This document shows, in pieces, positions 52,654 to 62,083 of a stretch of DNA of 64,000 nucleotides. The notes beneath the pieces were generated by a model, which searched no databases, had not been told where the DNA came from, and saw only the letters and a program-made list of their open reading frames with translations. The stretch comes from Caulobacter sp. NIBR2454 (GTDB lineage Bacteria; Pseudomonadota; Alphaproteobacteria; Caulobacterales; Caulobacteraceae). Made by a program: the position numbers and the translations under genes. The stretch covers positions 40,041 to 104,040 of the forward strand of contig NZ_CP114872.1 of NCBI RefSeq assembly GCF_027474405.1, given 5' to 3'. Position 1 is the stretch's first letter; each line of letters begins with the position of its first letter.

Positions 52654-52685
52654 CGAGAGCCCCCCGTTGGCGCGGGAGGCTCTCG
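52654..52685 (+). promoter_or_regulatory. Long hairpin in the rep leader
   Basis: CGAGAGCC at 52654-52661 pairs with GGCTCTCG at 52678-52685. An inner CCCG/CGGG pair makes the stem nearly continuous. No T-run follows. It lies 157 bp before the rep start, where an attenuator or countertranscript target would be expected; it may equally be a terminator. Confidence 0.5.
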
Positions 52686-52841
52686 GAAATCGCAGGCGCC
52701 GTGTGGCAGCGGCTTGATTGATCGAGTTGAATCTAGGCGGCGCTTTTTGCGTCGTCAAGGCCTCGAACAGGAGACCTATGGTCTTTTGCCTGCCGGTTTC
52801 GCCACCGCGAAACGGCCTCGTCCCCGTTAGGAAGGGACGAT

Positions 52842-54245
52842 ATGCGAACGGCCTTAGCCGGCGACGATTGGCGACCTGGTTTCGCCAAGCGCGCCCCCAA
52901 TTTCGACGCGGTCTGCGCCCAGGCCCGGTCCTGGCGCTGGCAGGCGGGCGTCACTGTGGCGCGGATCGCCGCGGCGGTCCTGAAAGGCACGCCCACGCTC
53001 ACCGTGCAGCAGCGCATGACCCTGCTGCTCTATGTCGAGCATCTCAACCAGGACCGGCTTGAACAGGACGTGGCGACGGTCTGGCCGGGCACGAGCCTGA
53101 TCGCGGACTATCTGGGCTGCACCGAGAGCAACGCGCGCGCGCACCGCCGGGCCCTGGAGGCGGCCGGCTTCATGGTTCGCGACTACACCCGCGCCAACCG
53201 GCCGGCCGGGGTCGAGGCCTATGACCTCGCCCCCCTCGTGGCTCGCCTGGATGAACTGGAGGCTGCGGATCTAGCGGTTCGTGAAGCGGCCCAGGCCCGC
53301 AGGGCCGCCTATTCCGAAGCCGTCGTCTTCAGTGAAAGAAGCACCGCCCGGGCGCCAGGATTCACTCACCTAGAACAGTCCCATCAGAACGTCAGTTCTT
53401 CTGTACGAGGAAAGGACGCGCCTTCAGCGCGACATCAGTCTGCTAGTCGGCGGCCTTCGTCCGCCGGAACCGGCAACGACAGCAAATCCTCGGGCCAACG
53501 TCCAGGAACCCGACCAGACAGCGCCATTTGCTCTCCGGAGGGAGCAAGCGGTTTCTCCAGCGCCTTTTCTGAGGGGTCCGCGCCCGCGGAAATGGTCCGC
53601 CAGGAGCTTAGGGCCGCCTTCCAGGTCTCTCCACGCATCGCCGCGCTGGTGGGGCCTTCCGCAGTGGCCGATCCGGCCAGCGTCACGCCTGCTGACCTCG
53701 CGCGGGTCGCCGCCGCCGTCGATGACTTGCTCCCCGAGCGCGAGCGCAACAACGATCAGACCTTCGCCTGGGCCCTGAAGCGCCACGGGGTGCGCGCCAT
53801 CGCCATGCTGGCGATCGCGATCGAGGATCCCGACGTCCGCAGTCCCTGCAAATACTTTGGCCGCATGGCCTCCTATGAGCCGCGCGGGGCGCCGGACCTG
53901 CGCCTGAATTTCGCGCGGGTGCTCAAGGCCAAGGGGGATATTCCGCCGCCGGCGGCTCTGCCGGAACCGGCGGCGCTGATGGCGGCGCCGGGCGCCGACG
54001 ATCCGATCTGGCAGGCGATCGCCGCGCCGTTGCGGCGGCTGGTCCGCGAGGGCGCCTATGGCAGCTGGTTTGGCCGGGTCGGGTTCCATGGCCTGACCGA
54101 CGGCGTGCTGCAGCTGTCGACGCCAAGCCAGATCGCGGCCGACCGGATCAAGAGCCAATATCTGGACGCCGTGCTGCACGCCGCCGAGGTCGCGGAGATC
54201 TTCGTGGAGCGGGTGGTGATCACTTTGCGCAAGGATCAGCGATGA
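52842..54245 (+). CDS. Plasmid-type replication initiator with DnaA-N-like C-terminus
   Basis: 467 residues. The N-terminal half resembles RepC-like initiators: SWRWQAGVTVARIAAAVLKG, LTVQQRMTLLLYVEHLNQDR and TSLIADYLGCTESNARAHRR, the last a winged helix. A variable Ser-rich linker occupies ~155-245. The C-terminal ~80 residues (WQAIAAPLRRLVREGAYGSW then FGRVGFHGLTDGVLQLSTPS) resemble DnaA domain I. Such a domain could recruit the replicative helicase, as it does in DnaA. It is translationally coupled to the broken nuclease gene downstream. The name is a family-level guess. Confidence 0.72.
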   Translation: MRTALAGDDWRPGFAKRAPNFDAVCAQARSWRWQAGVTVARIAAAVLKGTPTLTVQQRMTLLLYVEHLNQDRLEQDVATVWPGTSLIADYLGCTESNARAHRRALEAAGFMVRDYTRANRPAGVEAYDLAPLVARLDELEAADLAVREAAQARRAAYSEAVVFSERSTARAPGFTHLEQSHQNVSSSVRGKDAPSARHQSASRRPSSAGTGNDSKSSGQRPGTRPDSAICSPEGASGFSSAFSEGSAPAEMVRQELRAAFQVSPRIAALVGPSAVADPASVTPADLARVAAAVDDLLPERERNNDQTFAWALKRHGVRAIAMLAIAIEDPDVRSPCKYFGRMASYEPRGAPDLRLNFARVLKAKGDIPPPAALPEPAALMAAPGADDPIWQAIAAPLRRLVREGAYGSWFGRVGFHGLTDGVLQLSTPSQIAADRIKSQYLDAVLHAAEVAEIFVERVVITLRKDQR

Positions 54246-54763
54246 TCGGGCGGGTAGGGTTGTTGTTCCTTGCCGTTGGCCTGGCGGCCGCCGCACCGGC
54301 GGAGTTGACCGGGTTCGCGCGGGTCGTCGACGGCGACACGTTCAGCCTAGGCGCCGAGCGGGTCCGCCTCTGGGGCGTCGATGCCCCCGAAGGCCGTCAG
54401 GTCTGTCAGGACGGCCAGGGCCGTGGCTATGCCTGCGGTGACGTCGCCCGTGACCAGCTCGTCGGCCTGATCGGCGGGCGGTCGATGCGCTGTGAGGTGC
54501 GCGACCGCGACCCTTACGGCCGGGCGGTTCGAGACGCCTTCGAGCTGGCGGGCGAAAACTCACCTGGCCCAGCCGGTGCCGGCTGGGCCGCCTTCGTCGG
54601 GGTGCGTGATCAAGGGGAATATCAACGGCAAGGGCCAGCACACTTCCATGTCCCAGGCCAAGAGGACTACGCTGCCACGCGGGTCGACGCGGCTCGCGGT
54701 GAGCGTTGGTTTTGGTCGGCCGCTGAGGCGATCGCGGCGGGCTGTACGGCGGTGGCGCGTTGA
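54242..54763 (+). pseudogene. Thermonuclease/ExoI-like gene with internal deletion and frameshift
   Basis: A signal peptide and the first half of an SNase domain are intact (FARVVDGDTFSLGAERVRLW, later RDRDPYGRAV). Then the chain leaves the family. In another frame the expected C-terminal part resumes (GRFETPSSWR, later GCVIKGNINGKGQ). After one more shift it returns to the first frame for HVPGQEDYAATRVDAARGER, the closing motif of ExoI-type proteins. About 40-50 residues with catalytic residues are missing between the two GR sites. It overlaps the rep stop (ATGA), so the intact ancestor was part of the same operon. The product is unlikely to be active. Confidence 0.75.
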
Positions 54764-54871
54764 GCAACTTGCTCGTTTTGGTAGGTCGTTGGACGTGTGT
54801 CCCGAGTGAATCTCTAGTCGCCCTAACCAACCTTTGAAACTAAATTGGCAGGGCTGCCTAGGAGCGAATCG

Positions 54872-56689
54872 ATGGACCTGCCCTCCCTTCACGCCTCAGC
54901 GGCGATGGTGATCGCGCTGATCACCTTCTGGCTCTTTGCGGATGGCAGAGTACGGATCGAGCTCGTTTCATTGTTGCTCATCGCCGTCCTGGCGTTGTTG
55001 TTCAACTTCTTCCCCGTCGAGCATGACGGCTACCGGGCCAGTATCGAGCTGGCGTTCGGAGGTTTCGGCCACGAGGCCCTGATCGCGATTTGCTGCCTCA
55101 TGATTATGGGCCGCGGCCTGGTGGTGACCGGCGCTCTCGAGCCCGTCGCGCAGCTCATGACGAGACTGTGGCGGTACAATGAACTCCTAGGTTTGCTGTT
55201 CTCGTTGGTCCTTGGCGGCGCGATGAGCATGATCGTGAACGACACGCCTGTGCTCGTCCTGACGATGCCGATTCTGCTAAATTTAGCGGCCCGCACAGGT
55301 GTGGCGGCGTCGAAGACCTTGATGCCGATGAACTGCGCGATCTTGATCGGCGGCATGGCCACGACCATCGGCACCTCGACCAACCTGCTCGTCGTGTCCA
55401 TTGCCGAGGACATGGGTTTGCCCCAGTTCAGCGTCTTTCAATTCACGGGAACCGCCCTGATCGCTGCAGCGGTCGCACTGCCCTACCTGTGGCTGGTCAT
55501 GCCGCGCCTCTTGCCTGCGCATTCGGCGACGGACGAGCTTCAATCGCGACGGTTTCGTGGCGCGTTGCATGTCGCAGACGGTTCAACGGCTATTGGCCGA
55601 ACTGTCGACGAAATCCAGGCGAGGCTGACGGGTAATCTCACGTTGCTAGGCGTCATAGGTGCGGACGGGGCGCGGCCCTCGCCTGGCCGACCCCTGGAGA
55701 TCGGCGACACATTGCATGTCGAGGGCACGAGCGCCGAACTGCGCGATGCCAGCGAATCCCTCCGGGCCCCGTTGGCGAACCCCAGCGTTCTCGACACGGT
55801 GCGCGCGAAGGCGCGCGCGCCTGGGGAAGATGTCTATTTGCGCGAGCTGGCGATTGGTGCCGACTCGACGCTCGCTGGTCGCTCAGTGAAGTCTGCTGAG
55901 ATCGCCGATCGCTACGGAGTGACGGTCATCGGGATCTTCAAGCCGGACAGGACGATCCTTCACGGCGGCGGCCGGGCGCGCGAACTCGGTCTGGACGTCG
56001 GTGACGTGTTGCTCGTCCAGGGGACCGAGCCGGCCCTGAAACAGCTGCAGGTCGCAGAAGGCGCGATGGTCCTCGAAGGTGCAGCGGAGTTGCCGCGCAG
56101 CGCCAAGGCGCCGTTGGCGATCATGATTTTTGTCGTCGCCGTTGGTGTTGCCGCCTTCCACCTGGCGCCGATCGCCGTTTCGTCGCTCGCCGGCGGCATC
56201 GCCATGCTTGCGACGGGCTGTGTCAAATTCGATAGGATCGGTCGTGCCCTGAGCGCTAAAGTCATCGTGTTGGTTGCCGCGAGCATCGCGCTTGGCCGCG
56301 CACTTCTCGAAACCGGAGCGGCGCAATGGCTGGGCGAAGCCTTGGCGTTAGGCATGCACGCTTTCCCCCCCGCAGCCGTCCTGGCGACAATGATGGCGTT
56401 CGCGGCTCTTCTGACAAACTTCTCTTCAAACACCGCGGCCGCCGCTGTCGGCGCGCCGATCGCGATCAGCCTGGCGCGGCAGATGGGCGTTCCGCCCGAA
56501 CCCTTGGTCCTGGCGGTGTTGTTTGGCTGCAATCTTTGCTATGCGACGCCCGTAGCCTATCAGACCAACATCTTGATCATGAGCGCGGGCGGATACCAAT
56601 TTAAGGATTACGTGCGTGCCGGCACACCATTGGTATTGCTTATGATCGTGACCCTGTCGGTCCTGCTGGTGTGGAAATATCACCTGTGA
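54872..56689 (+). CDS. SLC13-family permease with two RCK_C (TrkA-C) domains
   Basis: 605 residues from ATG 54872, preceded by AGGAG. N-terminal and C-terminal membrane halves of the DASS/SLC13 type (VNDTPVLVLTMPILLNLAAR, TTIGTSTNLLVVSIAEDMG, ATPVAYQTNILIMSAGGYQF) flank a cytoplasmic insert with two RCK_C domains (~225-310 and ~330-400; each with a GDTLHV- or GDVLLVQG-type end). Such proteins carry dicarboxylates, sulfate or other anions with sodium; the RCK_C parts bind a ligand that gates transport. Substrate unknown. First of a block of ion-transport genes. Confidence 0.88.
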   Translation: MDLPSLHASAAMVIALITFWLFADGRVRIELVSLLLIAVLALLFNFFPVEHDGYRASIELAFGGFGHEALIAICCLMIMGRGLVVTGALEPVAQLMTRLWRYNELLGLLFSLVLGGAMSMIVNDTPVLVLTMPILLNLAARTGVAASKTLMPMNCAILIGGMATTIGTSTNLLVVSIAEDMGLPQFSVFQFTGTALIAAAVALPYLWLVMPRLLPAHSATDELQSRRFRGALHVADGSTAIGRTVDEIQARLTGNLTLLGVIGADGARPSPGRPLEIGDTLHVEGTSAELRDASESLRAPLANPSVLDTVRAKARAPGEDVYLRELAIGADSTLAGRSVKSAEIADRYGVTVIGIFKPDRTILHGGGRARELGLDVGDVLLVQGTEPALKQLQVAEGAMVLEGAAELPRSAKAPLAIMIFVVAVGVAAFHLAPIAVSSLAGGIAMLATGCVKFDRIGRALSAKVIVLVAASIALGRALLETGAAQWLGEALALGMHAFPPAAVLATMMAFAALLTNFSSNTAAAAVGAPIAISLARQMGVPPEPLVLAVLFGCNLCYATPVAYQTNILIMSAGGYQFKDYVRAGTPLVLLMIVTLSVLLVWKYHL

Positions 56690-56744
56690 CCCGGCGCGGG
56701 CGCCGCTCTGTGTGGCGCTCGGCAAGCAAGGGCCGGAGCACTGA

Positions 56745-58352
56745 ATGACCTTGGATGAATTGAACGCCCAACTTGGGCGCAGCTGGCGAGATTTCCGCGG
56801 TCTTCTATTGAAGGCGCTGCACTCTCCGGCCCACCTCCTCGGAGAACAAGATCGCGTCGCCATAGAAGGGGAGATTCATGATGGGGCGCGACTAACGAGC
56901 GGCTACGGCTTCCTGCTGTTCAGCGCTTGCGGGATCGCCGCTCTGGGCCTTCTGCAATCCTCGGTCGCGGTTGTTATCGGCGCCATGTTGATCTCCCCGT
57001 TGATGGGGCCGATCCTGTCGATGGGCATGTCTCTTGCCCGGGTCGAGCCGCGAGAATTTCAACGGGCCGCCATAACCCTGGCGGTCGGCGCCGGCCTTTC
57101 CATTCTGGCCTCGACACTGATTGTCTGGGCCTCGCCTCTCAAGGACATCACGTCGGAGATCCTGGCTCGAACCCGCCCGACCCTTCTGGATCTGGTCGTA
57201 GCGCTGCTATCGGGGTTTGTCGGTGCCTACCTCACGGTCAATCGAAAGGGCGGCTCCATCGCCGGAGTCGCCATTGCGACGGCGCTCATGCCGCCTCTGG
57301 CGGTCGTCGGCTACGGACTTGCCACGGCTTCCTGGCCGATCGCCGGCGGCGCGCTCCTCTTGTTCCTGACCAACGTCGTGGCGATCCTGGGATCGGTTTT
57401 CGGCGTCGCCCGCCGCTACGGCTTCCGGCCCGCGCAACGCCATGGTGCGGCCTGGGAAGTCTACGCACTTTTTGCCGTCACAGTTATCCTGTGCGTGCCT
57501 CTGGCCTTGTCGCTGCGCAACATAGTTGTGGAGGCGCGAGAGACGAACCGGGTCCGCAGCGCCATCGAGCGAGCCTTTGCCGACGCGGGCCCGCACATCA
57601 CCGACCTGGCGGTCGCGGTCGATCGCGGCAAGGTCAGAACCGTTAATTGTGTGGTTGTCACCCGAAGATATGTGTCAGGCGCGTCCGCAAGTGTGGCCAG
57701 GGCGTTGCAGCCCGGCGCCCAAGTCAGCATTGAGCAGATCGTCATTGCGGGTGGGGACAAGCGCTCCGTTCTGGCGACCAATTCCCTCGGCAGCCGGCCG
57801 GCCTTGCCAGGGTCCGAAACATCGCCAGAACAACGTTTGAGGATGATGCTGAGTTCGGCCGGTGAGGTCGCCGGCATCGATCAATCGCCTACGGGGCTTG
57901 CCGTCAAACTTGTCCTGAAGGGGGCGCCGAGTTTGGGGGATTATCGTGCCGTAGAGCAGGCTGCCCAGCGGTTCTTGCCTGACACCTCCGTCGCGATCAT
58001 CCCCCCCCTCATGCCATTGCCAGAGGTCGTTTTCGCGCGTGGTAGCTCGACGATCGACACGGTGGCGAGGCAAGACCTGGCGACGATCAGCTGGGCCTTG
58101 CAGAGGTGGGGTGTGAAGGCCGTTCGCGCCGAGGGCCGCGCCAGCCCCGGTCGATTAGGTCCCCGCCCGATGGACCTGAAGATGGCAGCGCGGCGTTCAG
58201 CGGCTGTCGCTCAGGTGCTGGCGAGCTCAGGTCTCGTCTCTGTCACCCAGTCGACTTTCGTCCCTGATCGCGCCCTTCCGGATGAACGTCCGTTCCTCGT
58301 GGTTCGCCTCAGTCTGGAGGCTGCGACCCCGCCGCCGGCAGACGCAAAGTGA
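56745..58352 (+). CDS. DUF389 membrane protein with OmpA-like C-terminus
   Basis: 535 residues. The DUF389 core of about eight spans covers ~50-250 (AVVIGAMLISPLMGPILSMG and GGSIAGVAIATALMPPLAVV are its hallmarks). A soluble region follows, with an OmpA-like domain at ~420-510 (VVFARGSSTIDTVARQDLAT then AARRSAAVAQVLASSGL). The OmpA-like part would bind peptidoglycan, tying an inner-membrane protein to the wall. DUF389 has no established biochemical role. It follows the SLC13 gene by 55 bp and is convergent with the antiporter gene. Confidence 0.82.
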   Translation: MTLDELNAQLGRSWRDFRGLLLKALHSPAHLLGEQDRVAIEGEIHDGARLTSGYGFLLFSACGIAALGLLQSSVAVVIGAMLISPLMGPILSMGMSLARVEPREFQRAAITLAVGAGLSILASTLIVWASPLKDITSEILARTRPTLLDLVVALLSGFVGAYLTVNRKGGSIAGVAIATALMPPLAVVGYGLATASWPIAGGALLLFLTNVVAILGSVFGVARRYGFRPAQRHGAAWEVYALFAVTVILCVPLALSLRNIVVEARETNRVRSAIERAFADAGPHITDLAVAVDRGKVRTVNCVVVTRRYVSGASASVARALQPGAQVSIEQIVIAGGDKRSVLATNSLGSRPALPGSETSPEQRLRMMLSSAGEVAGIDQSPTGLAVKLVLKGAPSLGDYRAVEQAAQRFLPDTSVAIIPPLMPLPEVVFARGSSTIDTVARQDLATISWALQRWGVKAVRAEGRASPGRLGPRPMDLKMAARRSAAVAQVLASSGLVSVTQSTFVPDRALPDERPFLVVRLSLEAATPPPADAK

Positions 58353-58386
58353 TCAGTCCCGCCTGCCTTTCGGTCGGGGATGTGGT

Positions 58387-59658
58387 TTAGGTTACAGGTT
58401 TGGCGACGGCTCCGCCTGACAGTCGCTTGATCAGCCAACCGACGCTGCCGCCCTGCACGATCACCGCGAACAGCACTACGACGTATGTGGCGCCAAGAAG
58501 AATGGGTTGCAGTTCACCGCGTTCCAGAGACAACGCTAGGGCTATGGAGATGCCGCCACGCAGGCCGCCCCAGACTAAGGTCGGCATCGCGAGTGGGCCC
58601 AGATCGAGAGCTCTTCGTAGCAGCAACAATGGGGCGCCCACGGCGACAGTCCGGGCGAGGATGACCAGTGGGATTGCGGCTGCACCCAGTGCCAACAGTC
58701 GTAAGTCCGGCGCGATCGCCACTACCTCCAGCCCGATCAGCAGGAAGAGGACGGCATTGAGGATCTCATCGATCAGCGCCCAGAACTTGAGGAGGTAGTC
58801 CTTGGTCGTGTCGCTCATGGCGTGGGCGACACCCGCATTGCCGATCAACAGTCCGGCGACCGCCATCGCCACCGGCCCGCTGACGTGCAGCCAATGCGCC
58901 AGGCTATAGCCGCCCATGACAACCGCCAGGCTGATCATCACCTCGACGTTGTAGTCGTCGATGCTGCGCATCGCGCGGTAGGCCACCCATCCAGCGAGGA
59001 GGCCGATCAGGGCGCCGCCGCCGGCTTCACGAACGAACTCAAGGCTCGCGCTGGCTAAGGAGAACGGCTCGGTTCCCATTGCCGCGACGACAAGGATCGA
59101 GAAGACCACGACCCCAACGCCGTCGTTAAAGAGGCTTTCGCCGGCGACTGTGGCTTGGAGGGTGGGGGGAACGAGCGCGCGTTTGAGCACGGCCATGACC
59201 GCCACGGGATCTGTCGGGCTGATCAACGCGCCGAAAACGAAGCACCAAAGGAGAGGTGTGGCGAGGCCAAGAACCTGACTCAAAAGGAAGAAACCGCTGC
59301 CGACGAGCGCGGTCGAAATCAAGACGCCGACGGTGCTCAGAATGAGAATGGGCCAACGCCCTCGGCGCATCTCGCTCCAGTCGACGTGCAAGGCGCCAGC
59401 AAACAGCAAGAACGACAGCATGCCGTCCATCAAGGTGGTGTGGAAATCCAGGGAGTCGACAAACCGGACCATCATTACGGAGAATCCAGCGCCCGGCAGA
59501 AGCCGGTCGATCCCGATCACCAATAGGGAAGCTACCGCGCCCATGACGGTAAGCCCGACTGAGGCGGGCAGTCTGAACACCCGGTGATTGAGATATCCCA
59601 GGGCTGCGGCGAGCACGATGAGGATCGAAGCGGCGTCAAAGGCAGTGAGGCTTGGCAT
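58387..59658 (-). CDS. NhaP/CPA1-type sodium-proton antiporter
   Basis: 423 residues with 12-13 spans. The CPA1 core motif is SPTDPVAVMAVLKRALVPPT followed by AGESLFNDGVGVVVFSILVV; the FNDG pair carries the essential Asp. A downstream VWGGLRGGISIALALSLERG is the second hallmark. It exchanges Na+ or K+ for H+ at the inner membrane. No cytoplasmic tail is present. It is transcribed leftward together with the channel genes, 120 bp from the K+ channel gene. Confidence 0.92.
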   Translation of the reverse strand: MPSLTAFDAASILIVLAAALGYLNHRVFRLPASVGLTVMGAVASLLVIGIDRLLPGAGFSVMMVRFVDSLDFHTTLMDGMLSFLLFAGALHVDWSEMRRGRWPILILSTVGVLISTALVGSGFFLLSQVLGLATPLLWCFVFGALISPTDPVAVMAVLKRALVPPTLQATVAGESLFNDGVGVVVFSILVVAAMGTEPFSLASASLEFVREAGGGALIGLLAGWVAYRAMRSIDDYNVEVMISLAVVMGGYSLAHWLHVSGPVAMAVAGLLIGNAGVAHAMSDTTKDYLLKFWALIDEILNAVLFLLIGLEVVAIAPDLRLLALGAAAIPLVILARTVAVGAPLLLLRRALDLGPLAMPTLVWGGLRGGISIALALSLERGELQPILLGATYVVVLFAVIVQGGSVGWLIKRLSGGAVAKPVT

Positions 59659-59778
59659 GGGGCGATGTCCTACCGCTCGACATCGTGGACCGAAAGGCCG
59701 GCCCCAACCCGCGGGCGATGATCTTAGCCTGATTTGGCGGGCTGAGACATCCTGGGTTTGCTCGTGTCGATCTCCCGA

Positions 59779-60660
59779 TCAGCCCTTCTCTTCGTTCGGT
59801 ATCCTGAGAATCGTTCCGCAGGCTTTGCAATGTACGGCGTCTGGGTCGTGTCGGGCGAGGCCGCAGGTGGGGCAAGAAAACCGGACTTTGTTGGGCCGGA
59901 AGAGCGCTTGGGCCAGACGTACAAAGAGTGTGATGCCGGCGATCATCGTCACGATCGAGATCACTTTGCCAAGCGTACCCGGGAGGACAATGTCGCCGAA
60001 ACCCGTCGTCGTAAGGGTCGCAACCGTGAAATAGAGCGCGTCGACATAACCCTCTATGCCCTCATGGCGTCCGTTGAAAATTGTGTAGACGAAGCCGGTC
60101 ACGACAAAGACGAATGTGAATAGCGTGGCTCCGGCGCGGATAGCGTCTTCCCAAGGCGTGTCATCAAACCGGCGTGCGATTGTCCCCCAAAAGAACTCGC
60201 TATGAAACAGCGTCCAAAGCCTAAGCACGCGCAGGAAGGCGAGGTTAATGAACCAGAGCGGCGCCAGCAGTGTCGCCAAAACGAACAGGTCGATCCAGAC
60301 GATCGGCCGGCGAATCCAATCCCCGACACTACGCCAAGCCAGTGCGCGGGCGCCTAGGTCGAGCGCCAAGAGGAAGGCGACGAAATAGTCGAGCGCAAGG
60401 AAGCCGGGCGTCTCCTTCATGAGTGGGGCGGCAATGAAAAACGCCACCAGCAGGATATCCAGCACGATGATCGCGATGCGAAACCGAACCGCGGCCCTAG
60501 AATGGCCGTGATAGAGACCCCGAAGGCGTGCTTGAAGCCCGCTTAGGCCCGCGATGTTTTTCGGGGTTTCTGCCGGCGTGAGGATAGGATCCACCGCCCC
60601 CGTTTCGCGAGTGGCCGAGCCAGAGAAACCGTGGGTCTCGCTTTCGCGGTCGAGTGTCAA
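59779..60660 (-). CDS. Voltage-gated-type K+ channel with C-terminal zinc ribbon
   Basis: 293 residues: about six spans, an arginine-bearing fourth span (LAFLRVLRLWTLFHSEFFWG) and a pore with filter TLTTTGFGDI, a variant of TVGYGD. The C-terminal tail has two Cys pairs (CPTCGL and CKACG with HDPDAVH between) forming a zinc ribbon, unusual for bacterial K+ channels, which more often end in an RCK domain. The tail could sense redox or metal state. It is followed by the antiporter gene on the same strand. Confidence 0.88.
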   Translation of the reverse strand: MTLDRESETHGFSGSATRETGAVDPILTPAETPKNIAGLSGLQARLRGLYHGHSRAAVRFRIAIIVLDILLVAFFIAAPLMKETPGFLALDYFVAFLLALDLGARALAWRSVGDWIRRPIVWIDLFVLATLLAPLWFINLAFLRVLRLWTLFHSEFFWGTIARRFDDTPWEDAIRAGATLFTFVFVVTGFVYTIFNGRHEGIEGYVDALYFTVATLTTTGFGDIVLPGTLGKVISIVTMIAGITLFVRLAQALFRPNKVRFSCPTCGLARHDPDAVHCKACGTILRIPNEEKG

Positions 60661-60772
60661 GTTGACCGTCCGATCTCTGACGCCCGTCGAAACGTCCTTA
60701 TCAGAGCCGGGCGGAGGCTAGCGAGTCGGGGCGATCGAACGCAGCTACTGGTCGGTCGAGATTTTGGCGCGC

Positions 60773-62083
60773 TCACTGAACGTCCTCTTCCGGGTGCTCG
60801 GCCTGAGTCGGGCAACTCGTCGAAGGACTTGTCCGGATGTGGACGTCGCGCTGAGGGAAGGGAATTTCGATTCCATTGTCGCCAAATAGCACCCAGACCC
60901 GGTTCAAGATATCTGATCGGACGTTGCCTACGCCGTCTTCCGGATCAGAGATCCAGAATAGGATTTCATGGTCGACGGAGCTGTCGCCAAACCCCTTTAG
61001 CCAGACAGAGGGCTTGGGATCCGCCAAAACGCGGGCGGCGTTGCTGGCGGCCTCGATCATAAGCCGTTGAGCTAGGGCGAGGTCACTCGAATAGGCGACG
61101 CCGACAGGGATATGCACACGGACATTTCGGGACGAGTACGACCAATTTTCAACAGCCTCAGTCATCAGCTGCTCATTGGGGATCAGGTGCTCCTTGCCGT
61201 CGCGAGTGACGACAGAAACGGCGCGGACGCCGATCTTGCTGATCGCCCCGAACGTGTCCCCGACAACAATGACATCGCCCGGCTTGACCGACCGATCCAT
61301 CAGCAGGATCAGACCGGCGATCAGATTCCCGAACGTCTTCTGCAGGCCGAAGCCGACGGCCAGACCCGCAGCGCCGGAGAAGACCGTCAAGGCCGTTAGG
61401 TCGATGCCAAGCATATCTACGCCAAGCAGCACCGCCGCGGCGATCACCCCGATACCGGCCAGCTTTTGGGCGAGCACGCGTTGAGATAGGTCGAGCGCGC
61501 TGGCCCGGCCAATCAGATGCGACACAACCTGATTGGCGGCGCGCGCAAGCAGATACAGCACCACGACGACGACGAGGGCGTTCAAGAGCGCCAGCAAAGA
61601 TAGGCGGTGCGACCCGATCGTAAAGCCTATGTCGTCCAGGCCCGTCATCAGAGGTTGCATGCCGCCCAACGTCCCGGCCACGCAGGCGAGCGAGATACCA
61701 ATCGAGACGAACCCTGCCGTGCCTCGGTTCAGGCGCATGGCGCGCAACAGGGTCATTACCAGCAGGCCGACCGCTAGGCTAAGAGCCAACGCCAGGGCGA
61801 TGTTTGCGAGCGGCCTAAGCGAGATTGACTGACCGACGACCAACAGCAGCAGGGCGATTGTGGCGTATTGAACCATGCCCATCGTGCTTGTTGGGCTGCC
61901 GATGAAATTTTTCCCAGTAAGACGGGTCAGTTGGGCGGCGAGAGTCGGGCCCGTCCTTCGTCCAATGTACCAGCCGATCCCGATGGCCCCCGCTATCAGG
62001 AGGATAGCGATGATCATTGAATCCAGATCTGGTGAAGAGGTTAGGGAAAATTCGAGGCGGTCGATCCAATTTCGCCAACCCAT
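60773..62083 (-). CDS. MscS-family mechanosensitive channel
   Basis: 436 residues from ATG 62083, which has GGGAGGG upstream; a longer start at 62143 is less likely. Several N-terminal spans precede the pore helix and beta domain: VFSGAAGLAVGFGLQKTFGN, then DRSVKPGDVIVVGDTFGAIS and GKEHLIPNEQLMTEAVENWS. The C-terminal alpha/beta domain is complete. A third MscS in the window, distinct from the two at 38-40 kb. It protects against hypo-osmotic shock and completes the ion-homeostasis block. Confidence 0.92.
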   Translation of the reverse strand: MGWRNWIDRLEFSLTSSPDLDSMIIAILLIAGAIGIGWYIGRRTGPTLAAQLTRLTGKNFIGSPTSTMGMVQYATIALLLLVVGQSISLRPLANIALALALSLAVGLLVMTLLRAMRLNRGTAGFVSIGISLACVAGTLGGMQPLMTGLDDIGFTIGSHRLSLLALLNALVVVVVLYLLARAANQVVSHLIGRASALDLSQRVLAQKLAGIGVIAAAVLLGVDMLGIDLTALTVFSGAAGLAVGFGLQKTFGNLIAGLILLMDRSVKPGDVIVVGDTFGAISKIGVRAVSVVTRDGKEHLIPNEQLMTEAVENWSYSSRNVRVHIPVGVAYSSDLALAQRLMIEAASNAARVLADPKPSVWLKGFGDSSVDHEILFWISDPEDGVGNVRSDILNRVWVLFGDNGIEIPFPQRDVHIRTSPSTSCPTQAEHPEEDVQ

